Part shown: piece after piece, positions 55,052 to 64,000 of the stretch | Numbering within the stretch: the first letter of the stretch is position 1 | Layout: each line of letters starts with the position of its first letter | NCBI GenBank assembly: GCA_030248065.1 | Contig: JASAMV010005825.1 | Coordinates: 1-64,000, forward strand | Reading direction: 5' to 3' | DNA length: 64,000 bases | Source: Rhynchonema sp. JSB1_4 | Lineage: Eukaryota > Nematoda > Chromadorea > Monhysterida > Xyalidae | Translations under genes and position numbers: made by a program | Notes under the pieces: model-generated | Database searches by the model: none | Seen by the model: only the letters and a program-made list of their open reading frames with translations | What the model was told of the DNA's origin: nothing

Positions 55052-58000
55052 TCAGTCTTCAACTTTGCACAGTGCGAACTTTGGTGTGTGAGTCGTAGCA
55101 CCGTTGCTCCAGATAACGTTGCAGCACGACGCCTGCGTGGAAAGTGCGGTTCTAACGCTTTTAACCCTGGTTTCAGCTGTCATGGCTTGGCTGCTAACTG
55201 CAGGCACTCCTGGAGCACACGGCATCGTCCTAAAAACGGCCGAAATCGCACTAAACTGCAGCAACGCTTTTTACTTGGGGTTTTCCGCACGCTGAAAATG
55301 ACGGTGGAAACAATTTTAAAGGAGTTGTACGGGGAATTTCAAAAGCGTTTGCCCGAATTGAATTTCATATCATAATATGAGGTTATCAGTGCGACTTTTT
55401 TGGCACAGGTTTTGGGCACGTTCAAATTCGCTACTCTTCCACCCAATCAAAAACGTGATTTTTTTAAGTCGAATTTTTGAACTTTTGTTTGAAGCGCTCT
55501 GTCAGATAGAAATTGGATATTAATATCTATGTTGCCTATAATATATTGCGGAGGGTATCTGCTTTAAATTGATACCAAATTTTACTTATTAGAATAGCCC
55601 AAGCACATGGCACGGGCAGAAATGTACCAAAAAAACCCTTGATTTTGTTGTAGTCTTCACTTTACTTGTATTTTTCTCAAACAGTGCGGCGTCGGGGAAA
55701 ATCGTAATATATGGCGCTAAGCGCCCAATCGCCTGAACCACTAAGAAACTTGGTTTTCGTTTCCAGGAGTACCATAGCCTTTCTACAAAAACTGCAAAAC
55801 TCCAAAAATTGTCAAATAGTCAGATTTCTGCGTGGAGGAGATATGCCTGAGATTAACTTTGCCGAAAAACTTGTTTGTGCATAACGATAATATAGTCATG
55901 TTATATATCGTTAAATAGGTAATTAAATAAGCTAATTGGTGGCCGTAAAGATATTTGGTTGGTTCAAAACAAGTAGCCGTGACATTGTAGTGAGTGGCTT
56001 CAGTTTACACCAAACTACTCCGTGCATTAAAACGAAATCTTTAAGCTGTAATGAAAAGTGGTTAGCATAATCAGTTAGCTCATGCGATTTCCTTCTCAAT
56101 GATATTTGACATCGTCATGTTACATTTATTCGTAATAGAGTTTTCGGCCAATCTGCAACATCCCTTCATTCCTCCACAACTCATCCCACTTTCAGCTGGG
56201 TAATCGGTGGCTGCTGTGGAGGAATGAAGGGATGTTGCAGATTGGCCGAAAACTCTATTACGAATAAATGTAACATGACGATGTCAAATATCATTGAGAA
56301 GGAAATCGCATGGGTTGACTGATTATGCTAGCCAATTTTAATTATAGCTTAAAGCGGCCCCGCCGCTATTGTTTTTTTTGGTTTTCGTCCTCGGGTTTTT
56401 TCACTTAAATCGATTGTTGGCATCGAGATCAAGAACATCAGTTTTGACGAACTTCACCAAAACTGGTGATTACCCACCGATATCGATCCGCCAAGATGGT
56501 CTATCGGGAACAAAACTGTCCGATATTGACGCACATTTGCACATGATCAGGAATGACAAGAGAAATTCAAAATCACTGGGGCGTGATATAGGCGGCGGGT
56601 TACGGCAGTCCGATAAAACATTAGCCCTCTTGCAAATAACAAATGTTTTGTCAACTACCGTACCGCGCCGCCTATACCACACCTCTGTGATTTGAATTTT
56701 GCTTTGGAAATCCTGATTTCCATGCACACATAGTGCGTCAATATTGGGATAGTTTGTTCCAGTGCGGCCATGTTGGTGAATCGATTTCGGTGGGTAATCG
56801 CCATTTTGGTGAAGTTCGTCAAAACTAATGTTCTTGATGTCGATGCCAACAAACGATATAAGTGAAAAAACCGAGGTCGAAAACCAAAAAAAACAATAGC
56901 GGCGGAGCCGCTTTAAGGATTTCGTTTTAATGCACGGAGTAGTTTGGTGTAAACTGAAGCCACTCATTACAATGTCACGGCTACTTGTTTTGAACTCACC
57001 GTCGTTTTCAGCGCCCTCGAAAACCCAAAGGATAAATTTTATTGCAGTAAATCGCGATTTCAGCGATTTTGGCCGCGGTCCCGTTTACTCCAGGACAGGT
57101 TTGTCAGAACTTGAATTCCAATCTGACCCTAACATTACCGCCACAACGGCAAATCAAGCACAAAGCGTACAACGTTAACTTGTGGGTACTGTACCCCGTC
57201 TGGTGTAAGCAATGTTTGCACTGTTCTCGCCTGGGTTCAACACCCAACAGCGCAAGCAAACATCTTAGCCCAAGGCAAACCCAGCCTTTCATCCCTAAGT
57301 GGACCAAGTTATTGGAGAGATGTCTCACAGCTGCTCAATCGAGGTGCGCTGTCATCTTCGTGCTGTGTCCTTTTAGCGGCGCGCTAAGCAGAATATGTAC
57401 CAGTGGTGCCTAAATTACCATGAATTTAAAAAGGTAAACACGAAAATGAACCTCATCTCCATGACCATGTTCCTCGACCAGCCCTTGGACAGTGCGCATT
57501 GCGTGGAAAATAGCTGGCGACCAGTGTTCCAAGTGGTTATCACAAATCGGCGTATACAGTTTGTCTTCAGCATAGTAATTGACGTCACCCGTACAGCTGC
57601 ATGTGTAACAGATGCCGTACATTTCCTTCGGCAGATCGTGACCATTGACCGTTGCTTGCACTTCTGCAATAATTACCACACAGCATAGAACTATATTTGA
57701 AATGTCAAGACTGTTCGTGCGCATTGACGCTTTGTGGAACTAGCTCATGGCACGTCGCAGGGCTTGCGGGTCGCGGATACCGCTGGTACGACAAAACTTT
57801 CACATCAAGCTTCAGGGAGGCAAGACTTCGCTGTGGTTGCTGCTGGCACTACCTAGCCAATGTGTTATGCGGTTTTTTAGAAGGAAACTAACCGTAAACT
57901 GACGGCAACGTGAACCTAAGAGCGTTGGGTAGTCGAGCTCGAATGCGGGCGCGCGCAAACCCAGGCCAGTAATCCTTGATCACATCTAAAAGTCGACACA

Positions 58001-58749
58001 ATTCGACGTGCTGTTTTGCTCGCTGTCTTGTGAGTAATAAAATTCTCGATCGATCGACATGTCAATGTTTATCCCTGACCATATTATGTCCCTGACTGCA
58101 AGCTAACCCGGTTTCCACATGACTTCATCGTCCGTACTAAACACCGGCAGAGTCGGTGCTTTGATGCTCGGAACACTGTCGGTGGACAGGTGGATAGCGG
58201 ACAACATGGAGGTCATTTGGTAGAACTGAGTGAATATAATGCAGGGTTAGAAGCTTGCCTGAACGAAAACCGTGCATGCAAAAAATATTTTTCTCTGTTC
58301 CGTGAACAAACCTGAGCTTCACTGAACAGTTGATTCAACAATGTCGTGTCGTTTGTCTTCACCAATTTCCCATCACGAAGGAAGTCTAGCACGTACATGA
58401 ACAGATCACCGTTACGATCAATGAAATACTCACTGTTTGACGCGTCGTTGCCTGGTTTGGATTCGTTGCTCCAGCTGACAAGAAAAGCGACTTTAAAAAA
58501 CAACAACAAACATGTACAGTATCAGCACGTCAAGCTCGGTTATGTATACAGGCTTTAAAGCAACAGCGTTCTTACCACTAAAGATCTAATACCAAACACA
58601 CAGGAGCACGCAACTGAAAACAAACAACTGAAATGTGCAAACCTGAACATCTTGGCCAACATACAGTCGGGGTCAGCCATCAAGGTTGTGCGTGTGGTTT
58701 CGAACAATCGACCACCGACATTCAGACGAATACGATCTTTGGCGTTCAT
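55052..58749 (-). CDS. KCTD-like BTB/T1 domain protein, copy 3 (257 aa)
   Basis: Exons are 58643-58749 (ATG), 58312-58474, 58108-58225, 57893-57985, 57452-57663 and 55052-55132 (TGA), with phases 2, 0, 1, 1, 0. The BTB domain starts MNAKDRIRLNVGGRLFETTR and continues EYFIDRNGDLFMYVLDFLRD. Then come FYQMTSMLSAIHLST, DEVMWKPG, DVIKDYWPGFARA, LPSVYG, MYGICYTCSC, AMRTVQGLV and the end CCNVIWSNGATTHTP. An insertion SKPGNDASN in exon 2 is absent from copy 2. Intron 5 is 2.3 kb because of palindromic elements; other introns are under 1 kb. The gene appears intact and is the reference member of the array. T1 domains usually assemble as tetramers or pentamers; the partner is unknown. Confidence 0.88.
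55965..57005. repeat. Interrupted palindrome enclosing two further palindromes
   Basis: CGTGACATTGTAGTGAGTGG at the left (55979) mirrors CCACTCATTACAATGTCACG (56962). Between the arms lie 56041-56352, an almost perfect hairpin (GGCCAATCTGCAACATCCCT near 56149), and 56353-56912, an inverted-repeat element between TTAA sites. The whole is in intron 5 of KCTD copy 3. Confidence 0.85.
56353..56912. mobile_element. Inverted-repeat MITE with TTAA target, 560 bp
   Basis: The ends AGCGGCCCCGCCGCTATTG and CAATAGCGGCGGAGCCGCT are inverted. TTAA is present on both sides (56349-56352 and 56913-56916). CATCGAGATCAAGAACATCA (56423) mirrors TGATGTTCTTGATGTCGATG-like sequence near 56840. The same end recurs at 62885, next to the reverse transcriptase. 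TTAA targets are typical of piggyBac-type elements; no transposase is present. Confidence 0.75.
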
Positions 58750-60003
58750 TGTGGGCAGGATCGGTGATGGTGGAATGACAGAGTTCTTGGAAAACCTTCA
58801 ACAGCAAGCCATTCTTCAGAACAGAAATGAATAACTTGTAGCTAAATTTGCAAGTAATGCATAGCATGCATGCAGCGGTTGATCAAAACTATAGTCATGG
58901 TCAAAACTGAAACACTTTCGGCGAAGTTCTTGAGAGCATACTTATTTTATAATCAGCATCACCAAATTCATTAAAATGACAAGGTGCGTATTTTACAGTA
59001 ATTTCACCACAAATACCGGGCCCTGCAAAACAACAAATTCAGCACAAGTAACGAACACCAACATCGAACGAATTCATGGGCAAACTCAGCAATAAATCGA
59101 GCTAAGATGGGTGACGAATGACAAATGCCCACAGAAAATTCATGAAAAACGAAATGGCAAGAAACGATAAACGCAAGAAAAACCAACAGACAAAGACCGA
59201 AACTCAAAGAAAGACACAGCAAAGAATAACAGGCGCACATTTATCGAAAATTCATGACAAACACAATTACCACGTCAAATAACACACTCGAGAAAATCGA
59301 CACACAAAATTCACGGAATGGGCAGAATTCACAAAATTCAAGCTCGCCGTCAAGCTCAACGTCAAAGTTCAGTCAGATGTTTAATACGCTGGCTCATGCA
59401 GCAGGCGCGGCGATTTCCCAAACGAAGGGTCAACTTTGAATCGTAATTGTGCAATTGGCTGCTTTAACGCCGGGATGTAATTAACACAAGCGTTTTGGCA
59501 GATTTTCCGAATTTATGAATTTCTGAAGAGAGGCAAAGAAATGAACAGGCGATCAACAACGGCGGTGCAAAAAAATTTTCAAAAACGGTCGATGGTCGCT
59601 ACGTTGTCTCAATACAATCGGTCAGAAATTATTATAACTGAGAAATAATCTTTAGAATCGATTGTGCTGCGTCCCCAAAATAACTGTATTCCGAGAAAAG
59701 CATTCAACCAAGCACTTCCTGTCATACTTGACCCTTCGATTCGAATAGAAAAGCGAGTCTGTTGCATCAGCCAGCATGAGGCTGGAACATCTGACTTTGA
59801 ACTTACACGTTGAGTTTGACTTTGTTTTGTGAATTCCACCCAATAACAAATGCACACATGCACAAACAAGGTTAACAGAGCCATCAACAAAGGCAAGAAA
59901 ATCAACAGACAAAAAGGAAGCCAAAGCCAAACCGCACCGTTGCAAAAAGAAACAAGTGCACGCAAAAAATTCAGGACATGACAAACAAACGATAAGAAGA
60001 ACG
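58750..60003. other. Intergenic region with one weak ORF
   Basis: Contains 5' flanking sequence of KCTD copy 3. An ORF at 59254-59439 (+, 61 aa, starting MTNTITTSNNTLEKIDTQ) is Ser/Asn/Gln-rich and could be a small gene, but has no supporting homology. Overlapping minus-strand ORFs here are Phe- and Leu-rich, as expected from an A-rich plus strand. Confidence 0.4.
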
Positions 60004-60249
60004 ATGTGCAATGGTGTCGCAACGATCTTTGTGGTCAGTGGTTACGGTATCTTGGCCGGAGTCGCAACAGTAGCTAGCAAGAACCAGACTGAGTTATTTT
60101 ACGCGCGACCAAGTCAAAACGCGCGACGATATCCCCGGACCTTGATTCACAGAGTTGGCAAAACGATAAAAATGATCATAGAAAAACAACAAGATGATTT
60201 ATATGATTTGATTACTACTTTAAATGACAAATGCAACATGGTAAAATGA
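60004..60249 (+). CDS. Hypothetical small membrane protein, 81 aa
   Basis: The open frame starts MCNGVATIFVVSGYGILAGV, one hydrophobic segment with small residues, followed by a basic helix (RRYPRTLIHRVGKTIKMI) and an acidic end (QQDDLYDLITTLNDK). The composition looks protein-like rather than random, but there is no family match, no paralogue in the window and no splice support. Start chosen at the ATG before the hydrophobic stretch; earlier ATGs lie in the same frame. Confidence 0.35.
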   Translation: MCNGVATIFVVSGYGILAGVATVASKNQTELFYARPSQNARRYPRTLIHRVGKTIKMIIEKQQDDLYDLITTLNDKCNMVK

Positions 60250-61910
60250 ACGCGGACGTTGCACGTGTTACATAGAATCAAATTTAGGAGTGGCAGCGCA
60301 GTAGAGACGTAACGAAACCTTTCTTCACAACGCCTTAGGGTTACATTTCGCTGTTGCATTGCTTATTTTGGTCTTCTTGCTTTCACCAGCGCATTTGCGA
60401 AGGTAACGCACGGGCACGTGACTCGACAACGATGATTTTGTCCAGACAACATCCACGCACGAGATGGGCCCACACTGTGGATAGACCTGCAAAAACTGCA
60501 CTCACTTGGGGTCATTGACTATGTATATGATCACCATTAAGAGGACAGAGGACAGGTTTTAGGGAGTACAGGCACCCCCTCAGCCGCTCAGGGATATCGT
60601 ACCCCTTCCGACCGTAACCAGAAGGAAAAATCGCAAAATTTTTACTCTCGAACACTGAAAGTCAAAAAATCGCGAGGGTCAAACACACGCATTTTCGCTG
60701 GCTTCTAGTGGTTCCAACAACAAAAAGTCAAAATTTCCCCGCGCTACGCGCGCTTTTACTGCTTTGTCTGATACATGGTTCAATAGGTGCCGAATTTTGA
60801 ACAGGAGCGTAGGAGAGGGGTACCTGTGGTACCGGTTCGCCTCTCAGCCCGTTGGGGGTAACGTACCGACCGTCTTCTTCCATAAGTCACGAGAAAAAAG
60901 AACCCCCTAAATAGCAAGATTTTCACTGTCGAACGCGACAAATGTCTAAAAATTACGCGCTTCAGCCGTCGAATATACGCATTTTTACTGGCTTCTGGTG
61001 GTTCCGGAAACAAAAAAGTCAAAATTACGCGCGCTTCTGTCTATTTGACTGAAACACGGTTTAAAGTGCAAGGGACATAATTCATATTTGCAAAACCACT
61101 TTTTTTTTTAAACCCACCCCCCCACAAAAACTACCAACTATATCAAATAAAACCAAACACACTCCCTAAACCCCCCAATACCCCCCCCCCCCCTCTTTAC
61201 CACACCTCACCACGAACCAACAGATAATTCCTTCTCCCCCCATTAAATTTCTTATCATCTTCTCACCTACTGCCTTCCATTCCTATTTTTTCTTCATTTC
61301 CCCTCTCTTCCCCTTCTCTACTTTCCCCCTGTGCGCTTATATATATCACCGAAACATTTTCATTTGCTTCGATCGTTGCCTTGTTGACCATCGAACTGAA
61401 TGTTTGTATCTATATGATATGCTTGGGGCGCACAAGGTGGTCCCCAATATCCCTCTACGGGACCTGACCTGGTGCCTTCAATGAATACATGTTCCGGTCA
61501 GAGTTTCAGATCGTGAGCCTTTTTGAGGCTTTTTTTTCCTCCTCCGTCGGTGTGGTCCTCGTGCCTCGATTTTTTTTCGTTCGGGGCTCTCCGCGATCGT
61601 CTGTCGGGCGGTGTGTCGGGCTCTCCCAGAGGGCCCTTTGGCCATTCGTTCTTTGACCTTTCGCGGCTTCTTTTGGGTGGTCCTTGTTCGGCTTTCGTTC
61701 CGCACATGGTCCCTTTTCCAATATGGCCCCTTTAACAGACATCGGATTTTGAACGAGCGCTGGATAAAAACATTTCATGAATGGAATAAGAACTGAACAA
61801 AAGCGATTTTTTCGTCCAAATGAGTTTAATCTACACTATACTCACATAAAAACAGATGAACAATGCATTAACGAATAAATGCATCATCCAACAAAGATTC
61901 AAATGCGAAC
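60250..61910. other. Direct repeats and pyrimidine-rich intergenic DNA
   Basis: Two related blocks (about 60575-60780 and 60830-61065) share ACTGGCTTCTGGTGGTTCC, AAAAAGTCAAAATT and GCGCGCTT motifs and the TGTC/TGACT ACACGGTT end, spaced about 280 bp. A C- and T-rich tract runs 61100-61330. From 61480 to 61740 the sequence is unusual in base use, but its long ORFs on both strands show no family features. No gene is called. Confidence 0.5.
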
Positions 61911-62131
61911 CTGTTTCACGTAACCACAATCGCTGATCATCAGTCCGTGCAGCTGCTTATCGTTCACCGTCTTTGGTCCCCAGACTACGTTGCTTGTGTC
62001 AGCGATAGCAAACCCACTCCTGAATGTTGTTTGTCCACCACATTTCAAAACACAAGCCGGGGGATGCAGTCCACCACATTCCGTAAGCAGGGACACGCGC
62101 ATATAGCCGGCGAGAAAGTCCACCAGTTTGC
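61911..62131 (-). CDS. Isolated coding exon of an unrecognised gene
   Basis: A 73-codon open exon between a good acceptor (TGTTCAG) and donor (CAG|GTTCGC). It encodes KLVDFLAGYMRVSLLTECGG, then CVLKCGG and NVVWGPKTVNDKQLHGLM, ending CGYVKQ. The phase is 1 in and 0 out. The composition is that of a folded globular domain with five Cys. The 3' half contains a second possible acceptor (ACACAAG) before NVVWGP. The neighbouring exons were not found; the upstream ones would lie beyond the foldback element at 62233. It could be part of a real gene or of a degenerate copy. Confidence 0.4.
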
Positions 62132-62232
62132 CTGAACATGAGTTTGGCTCGAATTTGTAAAACTAGAAGATTCAAGATTATCGCACATTATGTGCACAGG
62201 TAGTGCTGCGGTTCGGCTGGCACGCCCTGAGC

Positions 62233-62884
62233 TTAAAGGGGAAATTGCACATTCCTAATCGCCCTTCAAGTTTTACAAGTGTTTAGACAGCAATGTGGGC
62301 ATCACAAAAATCAAATAGTTTGGTACAAACTCTCAAACATGTACCCAGGAGATTCCGTTTAAGACAAGCCACTGGGAACAAAATTTGGCGCGGACCGGCC
62401 GAATTTCTACCTGCGCATTCAGGCAAATTGCCTGATCAAAAAGCTGTCAAGGCGACAGAATGTTTCGCACGATTCTTGAAACTCACTAACTATAGAATTT
62501 CGCTTTTCTTTATATTTCGAATTTCGACGAATTGTTCCAGCGTGTCTGCTAAATGTTTCATGCTCTGCTTGTCACGCTGGAACAATTCGTCGAAATTCGA
62601 AATATAACAGAAAAGCGAAATTTACCATAGTTAGTGAGTTTCAAGAATCGCACTATTCTGTCGCCTTGACTTTTTTGATCCCCCACCATCTGCCTGATCG
62701 TCAACAGNTGGAAATTCGGCCGGTCCCGCCGAATTTTCTTCCCGATTGTGCCCTTTAAACTGCTTCTCCTGGGTACATGTTTGAGAGTTTGTACCAAGTG
62801 ATTTGACTTTCATGATGCCCACACGACTGTCTAAACACTTGTAGAGTTTGAAAGGCGATTAGGAATGTGCAATTTCCCCTTTAA
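62233..62884. repeat. Foldback element, TTAA target, about 650 bp
   Basis: TTAAAGGGGAAATTGCACAT at the left mirrors ATGTGCAATTTCCCCTTTAA at the right; both carry TTAA. GGTACAAACTCTCAAACATG (62322) mirrors CATGTTTGAGAGTTTGTACC (62778). It shares TTTCTACCTGCGCATTCAGG and TTCGACGAATTGTTCCAGCG-type blocks with 43325-43981. An unresolved base (N) lies at 62707 in the right arm. Confidence 0.85.
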
Positions 62885-62971
62885 AGCGGCCCTGCCGCTA
62901 TTGTTTTTTTAGTTTTCGACCTCGGTTTTTTCACTTATATCATTTGTTGCCATCGAGATCAAGAACATTAG
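62885..62971. mobile_element. Single end of the AGCGGC TTAA-MITE
   Basis: AGCGGCCCTGCCGCTATTG and the following CGACCTCGGTTTTTTCACTT and ATCGAGATCAAGAACAT match the end of 56353-56912. The second end is not in the window. Its left TTAA is shared with the foldback element next to it, so two elements abut at one TTAA. Confidence 0.65.
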
Positions 62972-64000
62972 ACACGACCATAAACCGTCACCATCGCGAA
63001 CAATGGCGCGACAGCCTCGCAGATTTCAGCCATCGCACCAACGCCAGCAAACTGTGGCGCCTTATCAAACGTCTGGCTGGTACCCCGCAGGCACCTAACA
63101 ACCAGTCAATCTGCTTCAACGGCAAATACATCACCTCAAACAAGAAAGCCGCCAACAAATTCAATCGTCAGTTCACCGCAGCCAACACACACAAATCGAG
63201 TCGACTGTCCCGAAAAGTAACAAGAGCCGTGAGAAGATTAAAAGCCGACAACAAGACCAGGCTTTCCCTCGCCGAAGTCAGCGTTGCCATCAAGAACGCA
63301 CGCAACTCCAGGGCCAGCGGGCCAGATGGCGTCTCCGCTCTCCACATCAAACATCTTGGCCCAGTCGCTCGACAATTCCTCACAGACATCTACAACCTCT
63401 CCCTCAACCGCACATCATTCCCCGCATCTGGAAGCAGGCGACCATCATCCCCCTACTAAAACCCAACAAGCCCGCTGACAACGCCAAATCATACCGCCCA
63501 ATCTCACTCCTCTGCCCAGCGGTGAAGGTGCTTGAACGGTGTCTCCTGCCGCGTATCCTGCGCTACCTTCCGCCCGAAGACCACCAACACGGCTTCCGCG
63601 CTAACCACTCAACAACAACAGCGCTGTCTACCATTGTCACAGCCGCAGCTACAGCAATGAACGATGAGCCGACACGACACACTATCTTGGTGGCAATCGA
63701 CCTATCGAAGGCGTTCGACTGTGTCGACCATGACCTCATCGTCGTCGAATTCATGCGCGCGGGGCTGGAAACGTTCTCGTTAAATGGCTGGCCAATTACG
63801 TCCGAGGCAGACAGGCCAAAACGCTCTTCCGCGGGGTCCTGTCGTCCACCTGCATCGTGCGCAGTGGGGTCCCACAAGGCTCAGTACTGTCTCCATGCCT
63901 CTTCAACTTTTACGTCCGCGACATCCCCACCCCTCCGCCGTTCATCAAAGTCGTGTCCTACGCAGACGACTTCACCGTGCTAGCCAGCGGCAACGACCTT
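62972..64000 (+). pseudogene. Non-LTR retrotransposon reverse transcriptase, fragment with two frame breaks, runs off the window
   Basis: Three consecutive frames together give an endonuclease-RT linker and RT domain of the Jockey/CR1 kind. The first frame (to about 63420) has KLWRLIKRLAGTPQ and SGPDGVSALHIKHL. The second (about 63415-63765) has KQATIIPLLKPNKP, SYRPISLLCP, HGFRANHSTTTAL and VAIDLSKAFDCVDH. The third (about 63768 to the end) has VRSGVPQGSVLSPCLFNFYV and the catalytic YADD in SYADDFTVLA. These are RT motifs 1 to 5 in order. The frame shifts near 63415 and 63766 mean this copy is inactive. The 5' part (ORF1, endonuclease) is missing, as in a 5'-truncated insertion. It is inserted in or next to the MITE end before it. 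Confidence 0.88.

Noticed and set aside
61478..61778. Lys/Arg-rich open frames (minus) and their plus-strand shadows
   Set aside because: Composition follows a skewed CT-rich tract, three frames are open at once, and no motif or splice support exists.

Overview
The window is nuclear DNA from a multicellular animal: interrupted genes with GT-AG introns (about 50 bp to several kb), animal protein families and dense class II transposon debris. A CAP domain fused to a ShK toxin-type domain, an ELO elongase, a METTL9 methyltransferase and a KCTD-like array fit an invertebrate, most simply an ecdysozoan and possibly a nematode. I cannot name the species, and no sequence search was possible. Exon borders were read by eye from reading frame, splice signals and phase bookkeeping.

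Layout. 0.2-0.7 kb (+): 3' end of a CAP-ShKT secreted protein gene. 2.9-8.8 kb (-): a complete 11-position branched-chain amino-acid aminotransferase (BCAT) gene whose sixth exon is present three times (6a, 6b, 6c). Each version is exactly 161 nt, has the same intron phases and carries its own catalytic lysine. 8.9-14.4 kb: a stack of nested transposons (mariner-like host, hAT elements inside it, MITEs inside those). 17.0-17.8 kb (+): a two-exon orphan gene. 19.7-27.0 kb (-): an ELO fatty-acid elongase whose introns hold hAT elements, a foldback element, a retroposon and a tRNA-like sequence. 30.2-33.0 kb (-): a seven-exon C2H2 zinc-finger gene. 33.1-35.4 kb: more nested hAT and mariner-like MITEs. 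35.8-44.2 kb: small secreted peptide genes (three on +, one on -) mixed with large palindromic foldback elements. 44.6-45.5 kb (-): an intronless METTL9-type histidine methyltransferase. 46.5-47.8 kb (+): a decayed trypsin-like gene. 48.1-58.7 kb (-): three tandem KCTD-like BTB genes with the same six-exon plan; the middle copy has an in-frame stop. 59-62 kb: orphan ORFs, direct repeats and one isolated coding exon. 62.2-64.0 kb: a foldback element and the start of a non-LTR retrotransposon reverse transcriptase with two frame breaks.

The protein genes do not form one pathway; they are ordinary metabolic, regulatory and secreted genes. The main points of interest are the triplicated BCAT exon cluster, the undescribed four-cysteine secreted peptide family, and the repeat landscape. 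Several transposon boundaries can be fixed exactly because 8-bp (hAT), TA or TTAA, and 10-13 bp (retroposon) target-site duplications are visible.
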